Shown here piece by piece: positions 10,299-24,300 of a stretch of DNA of 64,000 bases; the first letter of the stretch is position 1; the number at the start of each line of letters is the position of its first letter. The translations under genes were made by a program, and so were the position numbers. Location: the NCBI GenBank assembly GCA_013396915.1, contig VWZL01000583.1, positions 496,001 to 560,000 on the forward strand, given 5' to 3'. The DNA is from Stercorarius parasiticus (lineage: Eukaryota; Chordata; Aves; Charadriiformes; Stercorariidae). Below the pieces are notes generated by a model. The model was not told where the DNA came from. It saw only the letters and a program-made list of their open reading frames with translations, and made no database searches.

Positions 10299-13200
10299 TC
10301 AGGGTCCCATCCCTCCCTTCCACAGTTTGTGTACCTTTTACCATATGTTATTGAAGTTGTCAGCTTTCTATTTGTAGTTTAAGTATTTTTGAAGCCCTTT
10401 AAGCAAAGGGATATAACTTGGATGTCTGGTCAATCCTTAAGAGCTCTGTGTGATTCAGGATCCTCTTAAAATCTGGAAGCAGTCATATTTCCTTCTTTGG
10501 CAATCTGAATTTATCTGTTCTCAAACCCTGTCTAACCTTGCCCTAGTGGGGATGTTGGAGCTTTTCTAGGACAAACTCTGAACTACCTTGTTTGACTGAC
10601 ATTGGTCATCTGACATCATTGCACAGGTCAATGGCATAAGCGAGCTGCCAGGCTTAGGCATGAAGTGCATTGCCCAGAGCTAACCCTGAAAGCTTTCCAG
10701 GAGTCAAACAGTATGGATAAGTAATGTGTTTGCCTTCAAAATTGACACCGAGACTGCTTATGCCCAGTAGTGTGATCACTGATGTATAAGTATGTATGGA
10801 TTTTACACAGAAATTCTGAAAACCCTGATGCATTCCTTAGTTTGTAACTTCTCCTTTATCTCTTAGTCAAGAAGCAAATAATATTATTAACAACTTCCTG
10901 GGCTCTGTGGTCTAAGTTTGGTAACTTTCCATTCAAACTCATTTAAATCAAAAGCTGAAGGTACTTCACTCTGAAGGGTCTATCTTTGGTCTGCCAAAAG
11001 TATGGCACAATTTTGCCATCCTATGATGAATTCCAAGTTTACATGGGACATTTGTTACAAAACCACCTTGTTTTCTGTAGTAACAATTCAGTAACTTCAA
11101 AAAGATAATCAGACTTCATAACCTGGAGAAGTTCAGCCAATGAACAGATGAAGAAGTAGACAATCCCAAGACCTAAAGGTCACCTGGCAGAGACCAGTAC
11201 AATATAAAGAAAGATTAGAAACCAAAACACCAGTCCAAAGAGATTTCCTTACTCTTATTGAATGCTGAGAACTGGAGTGGAAGGAAGATGGTTCCAGGTA
11301 TCCCTTTACTTGCCTTAGTACATTTTGGGAACCCAATGACCACAAACCAACAGAACTTCTTATGTTTTACCCAGGTTTATGAGTTAGAGAAAAGGCACTC
11401 AGTAGTCGCATACATCCTAATTTCAAAAATTAACTGAGAACACATTGCCATAGTTACCCGCTAATCAGCAGTAGTCAGAGTTGGCCAATTCATAACAGTT
11501 TTACTGCTCGTCATCATTCTGCACCATCCTGTGTTTTTTTATGAGTGGACCATAGGATTCCCCTCAGTCCCACTCAATGTTTGCCGAGCCACGCTTTCAT
11601 TCGTGTCTTCTGAATCTTTGTTTTAATGTCACAGCACAACTTTAGCTATTTTTTCAGGAGCCTATCTATATTAATCACAGTAAGGAATAACAGGTCTTCA
11701 GTGTTTTCTCCATGCCACCTACCAGTATTTTGAATTTGGCACAAAAAAAAAAAAAAAAAAGAATGATGGAATGAAACAAGAGAAGTTATAGGAACTATAT
11801 AGGTTCATTCCTGGTCTGAAATTATATGGTTTTTTGGTAGGGATCCAACAGTGCATGATGTGATAAATCCTGCAATACATGCGGTACACAGCAGAGCAGT
11901 ATAACGTATGACCATGGTGTTCAGCACCTTTTTTAGAACACCGTAGTGCACTGTAATCACAACAATGCAAAGGAAAGATCTTTAGATCTGTATGTATGGG
12001 CATGGTGGGGTGGGAGCTGGTATTGCAAATCATCTAACCCTCAGAAAAAAATTGGCAAATATCAAATGTGGATAGGATTTCAGGAAAGCCTGAAGCTAAA
12101 AACTTAGGATACTACTTTGATGCATGCTCGTGAAGCAGAGGACACATTTCTAAACTGTCTCACAGAATGATATGTTGTTCTCTTCGGTCTGGGTGTTGCA
12201 GCTTCTCGTTAGGTTCACTTCTAGAACTCAGAGAGGAGAGGGACGTATAAAGAAAATGTATGCTGCAGTACAACTTGCTGGACTCATTCAGCATCATAGT
12301 CAGCAGCATTTATAAAAAAAAATACAACACTGAAAACTGTGTAATGTGTTTTATTATTTAAATTTACGAGATATCTTTGACAACATCAGTTAATCCTGAT
12401 TTATTTTGTGTGCATGTTGCTGTCATCTACTTCTTTATTGTACAGCCAGTTTGTGACAATATACTTAATGAATGAGATGCAGTTTTTAAAAAATTTGATT
12501 ATACCCTTTGCACTTGAAGTGCTAAGGTTGTGTTAGCACTTCTGTTATAAGCTCCTGTTTGCCAGGGTTTATCTCACAACCATAAAAATGTGACTCTGAC
12601 CTAAGCTACCTAAGATTGCTGTCTAAGGAATAATTAAATTATGCATACTTCAAAATATAGTTTTATGTGCATTTGCATACATTAAAACATAGTTAATAAA
12701 GATCTTTAGTACATAGATCAAAGGCTGCCCAGTGCTCCTTGCTTTACAACTACATAACTTTCTTTTCCTTTGCGTCTCCTTCCGTATTTCGATGACAGAA
12801 CTTTTCAGGTATCATTATCTCCGAGAAGATTCTAGTTATGTACTGAAAAGCAAAATTAGACAAAAAGAAACTTCATATGTTGTTAAATATTCCCAGATAT
12901 GTAGTCATAGATTCCTTTAAAGGAGGGGACATGTTAAGTACCACATTAGTTTGCATGCTAAGGATTATGAAATTATAATGATACTATTAGGAAATGGTTT
13001 TGTATAAATGTAATTAGTAATATAGGGGCTTTATTCTTCATTTTCTTATGTATTATAAAGTCACCAAAATTAATGCAAAGGTCACATAAGTGGAACTGGT
13101 CAAGAACTGCTTGGTGAAACCACCTTTTTATCAGAAAATGCTCATTCACTTAAACTGTAATTTTCTGGAGCCACCTCTCAGTTTTAACAGAACCTTTTTT

Positions 13201-15439
13201 TGGTGAAGTTATCTCATGTCAAGCATATGTTTTCCTGATTGAAACTGGAAAGGGAGACACTCCCCTTCCTGAACAAACAAATAGCTAGGGCATTCTTAGG
13301 GGATATGGAAAATCCCAGTTCAGAGCTCCGCTCTGAATTTGGTGAAACTGGAATTAAAACCCATGTGTATGTATGCAATGTGCGCCTGAGGCATGCGGCT
13401 GCTGAGTGTCGCTGTTTTACTAGTTAAAAAAAAACTACTCAGAGTTAACCTACTTTAGTGTAGAATCGGAGATCTCCTGAAATCTGCCCATCTCTAGATG
13501 CATGTAGCAGCTGTTGTCAGTATAAATTAAAGCATTGTAGTCCCATAAAATATTGTGCCATGTTTACACAGGTACAAATGATCACACATAATGTGAAGTA
13601 GCAGAAAGGCTGCCTCTGGAAGTGGGTGAACTTGCTTCAGATATGCACTGCATATAGTCAGATGTAAGAAGCCGGAGAGGTGATTGAATGTCATTGAGAT
13701 GATATATCAACATTTGAAAAACAACTAAAATTTAGATGCTTATTATTTGCCAGTACATGCGAATGGTTCAAGGTATACATCAACAATCTTGTATTGTCTG
13801 AATACATGCTCAACATACACACTGCAATCAAAAATCAGTTGTCGGGTAATTCATTGACAATACTGGCTTGAAAATTTTATATTTAAAATATACTAATGCT
13901 CTTCCTCATCTCAAAATAGAAAGCATGTAAGCCAAGATTTGTCAGTGGGCCATGTCTTGTGCTGTGCCCAGACATACTGTGATTTTGTTTATGTCTATGA
14001 AGTAGATGATGAATGTGCTTTTTGTCTTCATGGTGAATCTGCTGCCTTACGCTTAATGAGGAAGATTCAGGTGAAGCATCTGGGATTGCTGTCTGTAAGG
14101 TGAAGCTTTATCTATGAGACCCATCGGAGTGAAGATGGGTGTTCCAGGATACTGTGGTTTCTAGGGCAGCTTGTTATGTGGAAATAGAGTGAGATGAAGA
14201 AGATCAAAGCAGAAGACCTCATTTTTCTTCATTTTATGCTCTTTATGTCTCCTTTTTCTCCCTTCAATATAGAGAAGGATCTATTTTCAGGTGGAGCCAT
14301 CCATAAACCTTATTTTTCTAATTTTTGAGGCTACATTTCCAGCTTTCTCCATAGGATAAATTAGCCAACCCACCTTCTCCAAGGAGAAATGAATAAAAAG
14401 AAATGTTAGATGATTTCAGTTTATCAATTTTGATTGGAAATTCAAGTGGGAGAAAAGTGAGGAAGCTCAAACTGTCTGTTTTCATTGTATGTTTGAACTT
14501 TAGGGCAGATCCTTTAGTAATGAAGAAGTCAAACTTCCCCTGTACCTAAAATATGGTCTTCTCAAGATTAGATTTCAGTTAGTTTGAAGCAGCATAAACA
14601 TATCAAGTCTCTATACAAACTCATTTTTGATGTGTGGCTATTAAAGGTTATGATGAAAACAGTGACCTGAGAATTTTGAAAACCTGTGGCATAAGTACTT
14701 CAGTTACAAATGAAGATATAGTGAGAAGTATGGGGAACTTAGGAAACCGCTTGGGGTTAATATTCCAATAGAGAACATGAAAGATTAGCCTGAAATTAAA
14801 GGCACTTTTCATATCTCTAGTATAATTGAAGCAAGGAAAACAGTTGGTGAACATGTCACTCACTTTTTAGACATGTCACAGCTGTCCACGTGCTTGCCAC
14901 ATCACCCTGTTCAATTTTTAGGGTTTTTAATATGAATATCAATCCTTCTTTTCATAAATGTAACCTATAAATGCCAGGAATCCCTGAGGAGTTTTCTTCA
15001 GACTTTATTTAATGCCCCGCAAGAAAGGATGTAAAAGAGACCTTTCTTTTGTAAAGTGATCCTATAATTCTGTTCAATATCCATCATTTTCAAGGCCAAG
15101 TAATCATATTTAATGGATCCTAAATTACTTTCTGTCAGGCAAGGATTCCCTCGATAATATTAACCAGTACAGAGGACTGACACTTGGAGAGCTGAAACTA
15201 AGAGGGTTTTTTTATTGCAAGCAGCTTACAAGTACTTAGTCAGGGGCGGCGCTCACTAGCCCTGCAGTTGGCAAGGGTCAGTGTTTCCATTTTGACCTGT
15301 GCTTTCAATGGGCTATAAATACTCAAATTGATTTCTGCCAAAAAGCAATGCCTAAGGTGACCTGCAAAGGATTTTTATCCTTTGCTGTGTTTGTCTTCTA
15401 TTTCTTCTCCCTTTTTTTTTGAGGGAGTGTGTGTGTGTG
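10299..15439. other. Unique AT-rich sequence, no gene seen
   Basis: About 5 kb without a recognisable gene or repeat family, apart from the poly(A) run at 11743-11760. Frames over 60 codons (for example 11133-11345, 11719-12033, 12732-12920, 13239-13427) have no motifs. A pseudo-exon pattern near 14043-14084 is discussed among the rejected items. Confidence 0.5.
11743..11760 (+). repeat. Poly(A) run, 18 bp
   Basis: An uninterrupted run of 18 A. No transposon body precedes it, so it is a simple homopolymer rather than a retroposon tail. Confidence 0.9.
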
Positions 15440-15990
15440 TTAGCCCTGGATTTCTTATGGCATATAAAGATGTTGTCAGGGAGCAGCCAGAGCAGGATGC
15501 TCTGTAAGGGAAGGCAAGCCAGGAGCCAAGGGTGACCCAAGGCAGGTGTGAGGCTGGGACTGCACTGACAAAGGTCCAGTCCCATAGTACCCAAAAGAAG
15601 AAGAGCGGAGTAAGTCTGGTGGTGGTAATGAGGGTCAGCCAACAGGCCAGGGGCTGCCAGACAAATCTGTAGTGGTGACACAGGTGCAAGTCCAAGCTGG
15701 GAAGTCGAGACAGTGGGTCAGGGTCAGGTCTGGATCGGTGAGGTATGTGGTCAGGCATGGGCAGGGACCCTCGACAGGGACTAAGGACGAGGGCAGGGGT
15801 TTGAAAGCAGCTTCTGAGCAAGGGGGGAGGGACAACCATCCCCCTTCTTACAGTTCTTTCTCACACAACTCTTTTCTCAACTGCCTGAGCCCAGATTATG
15901 CAGTTGCACCATGTCTGCATCGACTTGAGTACAGGCAGCTAAATCCCTTGGAGCAGGGGCACGAGGCTGAACTCAGCATACTGGTAAAGG
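15440..15990. repeat. GC-rich unclassified repeat-like tract
   Basis: This island is clearly richer in G and C than its surroundings. It carries a recurrent word family (GGGTCAGGGTCAGG, GGTCAGCC, GTCAGGCATGG, CAGGGAC) on the + strand. The minus strand is correspondingly rich in CCTGACC and open for 154 codons (15375-15839). That openness follows from the CT-rich composition, not from a recognisable domain. It resembles CCTGACC-rich spacer DNA of sauropsid retroelements, but I could not place it in a family. The left end abuts a TG run and a pyrimidine stretch (15396-15441). A TATA-like word (CATATAAAG) lies near 15460. Confidence 0.45.
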
Positions 15991-16804
15991 TCTGCGATTT
16001 TTTCCTACCTCAGGTTTTGTTACTTTTTTCACATTTATTAGGTTTTTCTGCTGAAATGGTCAAGAGTCCAGATGAACAGTGTCAGTTCTAGTCTTTCATG
16101 TTGAGCTAAGGTTTGTCTAGAGGGGAGGTTGCTGTGCTGTGCAAGAGGTGGCTGGGAAGGAATCCACTCTAAGAAGCACCTACAATTTTATGTAGAGAGC
16201 TTTCACTAATTCAGAAGTTATGGCATCGATATTTTAACAGTGACATTCTTTTCCCAAGTATTTAGTAGACGTTTAAGTTCAACAAATATTTAATAAAAGC
16301 TACTTAAACTCATCAGTCAAACATTATCAAAACACTTTCCATCTCAATTTTTTTGGTAGAGAATGGCGCTGGTGATTTCAGGCTATGAAAGCATGGGGTT
16401 GATGGCCTGGACTGGGTTTGATAACAAGTACATGATTTTCTGTGGTGTCAAATGGAAAAAAATAAAATAATTGTTATATTTGTGGTTTTTATATATACAT
16501 ATATAGTATAATTTACTCCAGCACTAATGAGGAAGGGATTAAGGAGCAATAATGGGATAAACTGAAAACTTCGTATTGCCAATCTGTTTCTTAATATGAT
16601 GTACTCTAAAGATCTGTGTAACATTTCTTGGTTAGTTTGCTAAAGACTTCTTTTTCACTACAGATTAGTAATTTAAAGGCTGATCTTGCTCCCATATGTA
16701 ATTGTTTACAAGGGTGGGGTAAATGTTATTCAATCTGATGGGAAATGTCATTTATCTTCCACATATAAATGATTTCATGGTCTAGTACAGAAGAAAATAT
16801 GACT

Positions 16805-16915
16805 TTTAGACTTCCTCTGTGCTTCATTTTATTTCTGTAAAATGGAGAGAGCAAATCTTTTCTTGATCACAATACACTTCAAAATAAAATTCGTTATTAC
16901 AAGTGCTGAAACGCC
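16805..16915 (+). repeat. MIR-type SINE fragment
   Basis: CCTCTGTGCTTCATTTTATTTCTGTAAAATGGAGA aligns with the MIR block for CCTCAGTTTCCTCATCTGTAAAATGGGGA. A degraded ATAAAATTC...AAGTGCTGAAA segment follows in the place of the MIR 3' part. High divergence; ends approximate. Confidence 0.5.
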
Positions 16916-19125
16916 ATGACACTTAGTGTCATATAATGCCTATGAACAAACATGCCTGCTACGTGGAGAAAGTACAGTAGCTTCTGTCCATTCTCCCAGA
17001 GTCACATTCCCCAGACATATCCACAGGTGGTTGTACTAAGTCTCAAGTCAAGGCACTTCCAATACTTCTGCATTCAGAGCTTTTTCTGTATCATTTCCAT
17101 AACAAACTGAATAACCAATAAAGATTATTCCTCTCTGCCAAATATCAATCACGTTTTATCAGAAGTTTCACCTTCCATTTTTCTTTTATAGTTTCTGCTA
17201 ATTTTTACTCTTTTGTACTCATAATCAAGCTTCCATCCCTGTTTCTGATAACTGCTTTACACAGATGCTGCAGGATATTTCAGAATAGTACGGACAGTCC
17301 TAGGAATATAAACACCAGACTTTGGTACTTTCGTTGGACTTTGAATGGAAAAAGTTTTTCCCATCATGCCAAACCACTGTATTTAGATGAAGAAAATATT
17401 GTTCCCTGAAAAAAATGTTATTTAACAGAGATTTTTTTTCTTTTTTTGAGACTGAAAGAGAGATTTCCCAATATTAATCTACATCTGAGAGTTTCAAATA
17501 GTGATATGAACATTATGCAGAAATCTATGAATCTGGGCATAGCAAAGAAAATAAACTTTCAAAATGTCACATGGAGCACAATGAAAATTTAGATATCTGG
17601 AAATTTATCAGACTTTTTTTAAAATATTCAAGTAGTAACAAGTACTTCTATTGACCGGATTACATGAAAGACTGAAAGCAAGTAACTTCTTTGAAAAGGT
17701 TTTTATTGGGAGATAGGAGTAGGAGAAGACAGTAGGATCAGTTGTGAAAGCAGCTGAAGGAGGGATTATGAGGGAGAGAAAAAGGGGGATAAAATGAAGT
17801 TGAGCCACACCAATATATCCCACAAACAACCTAGGCTTCCTTAGTTAGAGCCAGGACAGAAAGAAGGCAATGGGCAATAATTGACGGTAGAGAAAGCGCT
17901 CAAAAATTTCCTGTGAAATAAATTTTCTTAATACATGTTCTTTCCTTGAAGATTTACATGAAGTCTTCTGGACCTGATGACTTATTATATAGGCCTTGGG
18001 TGGGGAAGACATTAAAATTTGGTTTTTTTCTGATTTGGAGTGGCCAGGGAATAATAGTCTTTACTAAATGCAAAAGGCAAAAAGTGTATACCTGACTTGC
18101 ACAACTTAGTCCAGTACCCTTTCCAGTAGAAAATGGGCTTCTTTGTGGGAATTTCAGTGCCATTAAGGTTTAAAAAGTCTTTCACTCATTTCAAATGGAA
18201 AAGACAGCAAATGTAAAAAATTGCTACAGAAAGAGGAATTATTATTATCTATTTATCTATACCTTCTTCAGCCCTGCATTTACCACTTTTGGCGCTTTAA
18301 AGCACAATCCATTTCATACACATTTTCCAGGAGAAAATCAATATGAAACTCCAATCTGAGCTATAAGTAGTTGCCACACTGAGCAAAAAAAGTTTGATAC
18401 ACTGAGCTGCTCAACCAAATAAATAATTTAGATAAGTGAGTCAATGGCGCTGAAAAGTAAGTCTTCATTAATGGACATCACTGAGAGAGCAAAGAAAGCA
18501 AAATGAATCATCAGCCCATTGCCTTTAATAATATGATTAAAGAAAGAAGGTACTGAATTATTAAGAACAGTGGGGATGGAAAAGAAAAAGAGCAAAAACC
18601 ATACAGGGTACCAGTTTGCAGAATGATGATGAACTGGATACTCTTGCTATTCTGAAGGGGGTTGTTTTTCTTTTAATTTTTTAACTCTGAGAGCAGACAA
18701 TTATTTAGGCCTTGGTTCTCCACCTAGCAAAATAACAGGCATCTCCTTCCCTTCAGTTTCACATAAATCAATGATTTATGGGATTTACATATAAAAGTAG
18801 ATTAGCAACTGAAACTGGAGGAGGCCCCTGAAGTAGTATTAAAATAAGTCCTGTTCCTTCTGAGGTTAATAGCAAAATAGACAGACCCTAATGAGGACAG
18901 AAACAACCTCCAGGATTTTGAAGCTAGAACAGGAGGGCAAGTTATATAGATTTTCTTTTTACGGAGAAATATATCATGAATACACAAAACTTAATTCCAT
19001 GAAAGAAGAATATTTTAAGGTGAAAGTAGTATGCTTTGAATCCACCTTCCAAATAATTACACAAAGCCAATTCCTTCAGATACCTTGCATTGCATCAAGA
19101 AAAGCCCCTTTTTATGTAACTATTC

Positions 19126-19143
19126 AGCTGTATATATACAGCT
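19126..19143. repeat. Perfect 18-bp palindrome
   Basis: AGCTGTATATATACAGCT is identical to its reverse complement. It is probably a by-product of TA-rich sequence; a dimeric protein-binding site cannot be argued from sequence alone. Confidence 0.8.
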
Positions 19144-21117
19144 CTTTATATACAGGCTTATAATGTACACTTAAATGGGATGTACAGTTCAAAGATTTCT
19201 TGTATGCTGGACTGGCTTTTCTTTCACAACTGATCTGATTCAGCTCTCTGGATATAGAATCCCTAAGTAATTATACATTTGGATTTAGTTTTAAATTTGC
19301 AACTCTTCAAAAGAATATTGTAAAAAGCTGAGGTAAGTCCTTGTCTGTGACATCTGTGCATAAAGATTTGCTCAGATTCACTTGGTTATCTAAGTATGTG
19401 CTTTTTACATGCCATTAAAGCATGATGAAAGGGTATGCTGGGGATTCTATATTTTAATTTGATTTGATCAGTTGTTAACTTTTATTTCTTCTGAATTGGA
19501 CATTCTAATAGCAAGGGCAACCTTATTTGGTGTATTACAGAGACCTCTGTTATTATTAATACTAAATTACATAATAAAAAAGACATGGATTTATTTTATT
19601 TTATTTATTCCCATAAATGTTCTTTGCTAAATTTACTTCATGCTAGCTCTTGCTGCCTAACGATGTAGCTGTAATGCTATAACCTTTGTCCTTACACCTC
19701 TTCCAGCTGCTCTATGTTTTGGGTGTTTTTTAATTTCATTTTGCTACCTCATATCTAAATTGGATTGTCAGCTCTTCTAGGAAAAACAGAGAGAATTCTG
19801 CATGGTTTTTGGTACTATAAAAATAATAATAATAACAACAACTGCCCTCTGATCTCACTCATAAAACCTCCTGTACCCCCCTTCCCTATATTGAAAGCAT
19901 GCATTATAAATTGTCTGAAGAGACTGCAGAAGCTGACTGCAGAAGGCAGTGAAGAATATGGTCACTAACAGATGTGCTCAATGTATGACCGGCATATCAG
20001 CATCCCTTATCACCTGATACGTACGTACCTGGGAGAGGAACGGTTTGATCCTTTGAGCAGGTTGTCAGGACAATTTGTCTGTGTTTCAATCCTTATTTAA
20101 AAGAGTGAGGAAAAAGAATGACTTATGTCAGTAACTGAATTGCCCATTACAAATTTCACCTAACCTGCAGGCTATGAGCAAGGCACTCCACTCCAGCCCT
20201 ACATTGTTGCTGAAGACTACATATGGATATTGGAATATGTTGCTAAATGCACCGCAGACAAAAGTTTGTGTACTGTAGTAATGACTGTGGTATCAAAATC
20301 TCTATATATCACAGTATTCTGCAATATAAATCATCATACATTCCAGAATGAGCAGCAATGGGAGAGCTAGACAGGTATCTACTGCTTATTATCTCTTTGT
20401 GTGCAAGAAACAATGGCCCACCAGACGAAGCTGATGACGGTGTGGTGAGAACAAAACTATGTAGAATGGCCAACAGATGAAAAATACTATTTCAGTAGTT
20501 AAAAACATGGACATCTTGTCACTGACTGGCACCCAGCAGATTTTAGTTCCAGGCTCATCAGGAGTAGGATGTATCCCACAGCAGTTTCTCCTTCTCCTTC
20601 CTCTTCTCCATCTTCTTCACTGGTTAAATACATGACCATGGAGGTCCAAGTCCCTCATTAGTCACATTGACAAAACTGAATCATTTCATGCCAACTAAAT
20701 ATGCATTCTCTAGCTTTTTCCTAAAGTATGAGAAGTACAAAAAACCCCAAAGTATAGCTGAGTGTCAGCTATATCTCCACACAGAAGATCAAGGGCTCCT
20801 GTTGTCTGTTTGCCAGAGTTGGTAGAAATCTGCTAAATAAATTCTCTTCCCTCACTGTGGCATTTCTGGCTTTTTTTCCATATTGGCAGACTGTCTTCAT
20901 CATCTGGCTCAGAGAACAAGCTTTCCACAATCTTTATGTTCCATCTGAGATGCTTAACCCATTGCATGGTAAATTTTAGAGTGTCCAGACCTTGGATTCC
21001 TTTCTATCAGATTCACTTTGATATAGCTCATGGGACTTAGTTGCAACCACTAAAAAGGCTTTGTGCATACTTGTTTCTAATTTTGCTGTCTTGACTTTTT
21101 CCTCTGTCTCCTCACAG

Positions 21118-21300
21118 CTAGTGTTTTATGTGGTTGCACCACTGCAGCTGGTTACGGTGAATGTCAGCATGGTACTGGCTGTATGGAATCAGCGTGGTAG
21201 CCAGGAAGGCCTAGGTTTTAAAGCACAGACTGAAAACACCTTCTTATACCTGGACTTTCACTTTGTGAAATAATAATAAAGAATTACCTCTGTCTACTTC
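21118..21300 (+). CDS. Candidate + strand terminal exon (weak)
   Basis: A strong-looking acceptor (a pyrimidine tract of about 25 bases ending CTCACAG at 21117) is followed by 51 open codons to TAA at 21271-21273. AATAAA at 21275-21280 comes almost immediately after the stop. The peptide begins LVFYVVAPLQLVTVNVSM and is hydrophobic at its start. I do not recognise it. The frame is also open upstream across the supposed intron to 21061, so openness is weak evidence. No partner exon was identified. It could equally be the last exon of a noncoding RNA, or chance. Confidence 0.2.
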
Positions 21301-24300
21301 AAAAACACAGTAAGGATTCAGTGACAATGGCAGTTGTCAGCCTACTACATTTTTACACCTATTAAAGAGAACAGTATCGTGACAGACAGTGGTATGATTA
21401 CGCTCACCTGCAACCACGAAGGTAAAAAGAACAGCTAATGAGACTGACATAACAACCCCAGTGACATGCCGTATTCAGAAGTGTCCAAAGCAGTTAAATC
21501 CACAAGTAACAAGTGGTGGTTTCAGGTGAGGAAGAGTAAAAAGTGGAGAAACAAAGAGCTATGATAAACAGGATCATCAAGTACTCAATTATTTGTGTTG
21601 TGTCATCTCTGTCTTTTTCCTTTACAAGAGCTTTTGTCAAAGGGACTTTGACAACGTGTAGTTGGACATAACATAATCTTCTAATTAAATATATTACAAT
21701 GAAAGATGATTTAATTTTTGCACTTTAGGGACATTTTACTGCATCTAATAAAAATGTGACCTCAGTGGTCATTTTCTGTTTTTCCTTTGGCAGATCCCGC
21801 AGGAATAATCATTTGTCTAGAAGTGTGTCTCTCAAATGAAATACATCAAGACTACTACTTGTGTCTATAACAGTCACTGAATTGATATTTTCGGAGAAGT
21901 ACTAAAGCCCTTCTAGTGATTCTGAAAATAGACCATGATTTGAACTTGCCCTAATATTTCATTGTGGATTCCAGAGAGTGGTGATGACCAGTGAGTAGCT
22001 ATTCGTGTAGTGGAGGCTGCTGCTGACTGAAGGTAGTACCAAACTGAAAGTAGTAAAGTCACCAAAAGTTGTCACTATCTTCAGGATATTACTTGAAGAA
22101 ATCATCTTGGCCTCTACAGTTAGGTGATGTATTTTAGAAAGTCTGGAAAAGTGCCTAAGGGCAGTTGTATGTCCTGCAGTGCTGAATCTCTGACCTTCTT
22201 TTGAAAGCTTTAGTTATCCTGTGGGCTTGAAGATCGATAGAAAGTTATTTGAATCTATGAATAATCAGAAGACCCAGTTTTTAGAATTAATACCTCTTAG
22301 AGTTAATCTCATTTATACACACCAAACACTACATTATATTAGAGGTAGTTCAGAAGGGGAGATTGTTAGGGGGGCTACAGCAACCTCAGTTTCTGTAACT
22401 TCTACAACCTCAGAGCCAGCTCATCCAAAATTAAAACTGTCTGGTTATCAGCTTTATAATTTCACCCAAAGGAAAGCTGACATCTTCTAGATAATCTACT
22501 CTCTAAGTCTTCCTTTAGAGAGCACTCTCCCCCTGGAGCCTGATGCATGGGGTTTTTTTTTGGCAATTGCAGGTGATCCAAAGCTTGCACACAAGCAGTC
22601 TCCATTAGATGTTCTCACCAAGTATTTCATTAAGGTCTAACAGCCTGGGTTTCCCATGTCTGGTGCTCAATGATAATGTTTCTTCTATAATGTTTGATTT
22701 TGAAAAAACAACCACCTTTGCATAACCTTACTGGGATTATTTGATCTAGTGGGCTCTCTATAGTAGTGTTTTTCACTTTCAGTCTGTTTGCAGTGATAAA
22801 AATGAGCCTCTGTGTCATATGGATTCAGCTTTGTTCATTTTAATCAGATGCCCATCAAATGCAGGCAAGGCATAACAAATATTCATGACAAAAAGGCAAT
22901 AATCTAAGCCTTTGAATTACTTTAGCAATTCCAAATGCTCTCTGGAAAACAGGGATGCAACTGGAATCATAATTGAGGCCTGATTCATCACATCTGTATT
23001 ACTGACAGGGAAAAATGGTCTAGAAAATAGCTTCCAGGAATATGAGTGTGAACGTGTACTTCTGCGCGTGTGTGTGTCTGTGTGTGTGTGTGTGTGTTGA
23101 GGATGTGGAGGTATTAATTTGTTGTAAAAAGCCTTCTGATTCCTTTAAGAAAAAGCTGATGTATAGCAAACTACATGCAACCTAGGCAAAAAATGGAAAA
23201 TATGCATTGGATTATTATTGTACAAATTCCTATAATGTTGTTAGTCTTGCAATGCAGGATGTAATTTCCACATTATATTTGCCTAAAACAAGATTTTCAA
23301 GATTTTGTGATGTGAATAAACTTTTACTAAGGAAGACAAAGGCTATCAACTGCCCTGACGGTGCCCCCTGTGACCCTTTCTCATTGCAAACTAGATATTA
23401 ATGCTGCATTTAAATATATGAGACTGCTTATATCACATTGAGCCCTCCTCGGGGGGATGTTAAACAAACAGAGAACCTGTTAACATAACATTTATCAGCA
23501 CACACACTGGCAGAAATGGTCTCAGAGATTTTGAATAAATCACAAAGCTGTTTCTATCTCTTATTTTTTTTTTTTTCAGAAGACAACATATATGGACAGA
23601 TGACTGTCTTAAGTGATCGGTGGTAAAAATTTTATACATGTCAGATTAATAACAGGACTTAAATGTTCCAGTAAAACCCTACAATGTGATCAATTTGGCA
23701 CTCATTATTTATAAATTTTTTATAGTATTTATATTTAGTTGCTATATAAAACAATAGTGGCTAATCTGTGCCTCTTCCAGACAAAGCTGTAAGAGTTTGG
23801 AGCTATTCCATCATCCAATATTATAGTAATTTCCATCTTTTGAATCTGTCTCAAATGGAATTAAACTGTCCAGTCATGCTGTGCAACAATATTTTCTCAC
23901 ATGTGTATCAACTCTTTTGGAGACCTGTTAATTTATAGTCTACATATTAAAGTGCTTTTCCAGAGGGAGGAAGTTGGAAGGGGCTGGAGGGGAAGGAAAA
24001 GAATCTTGTCCAAATATTTCACAATTCACTCAAAATCTAGTTAAGTGCTGAGTCCCTCTCAGCTTTTGTAACTATATTTCAAGCCCTTGTTTCAAAACAT
24101 GTACTGTTCCAGTCCCTGCAGAAGTCTTTACTGGTTGGTACCTCTTACTCCACCTTTGATCAAGTCGCACACAGTCACTCCAAGGTGCCAGGCAGCCTTC
24201 ATTTCCTCTAAGAACCCATGTAGATCAGGCCTGGTGGGGCTGCTGCTATATAGAAATCACAAATTTGGGGTTGGGGTTTTTTTTGCACGGTATGGTATAT

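Larger units (their letters stand above)
15991..21117. other. AT-rich unique sequence, no gene seen
   Basis: Holds a MIR fragment (16805-16915) and a perfect palindrome (19126-19143), plus AT microsatellite-like words near 16488 and an ATA/ACA run near 19821. Short frames (17608-17829, 17954-18163, 18802-18987, 18891-19163) show no motifs. Confidence 0.5.

Noticed and set aside
14043..14084. Exon-like 42-bp minus-strand segment with good splice motifs (TAIPDASPESSSLS)
   Set aside because: Its only open frame has phases incompatible with the unit 1 chain. Segments this short occur often by chance.
15375..15839. 154-codon minus-strand frame
   Set aside because: The sequence is a CT-rich repetitive tract in which two frames are open together; no protein motif is present.
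24148..24206. Exon-like 59-bp minus-strand segment (EMKAAWHLGVTVCDLIKGG in one frame)
   Set aside because: The acceptor is weak, two frames are open, and neither joins the neighbouring candidates in phase.
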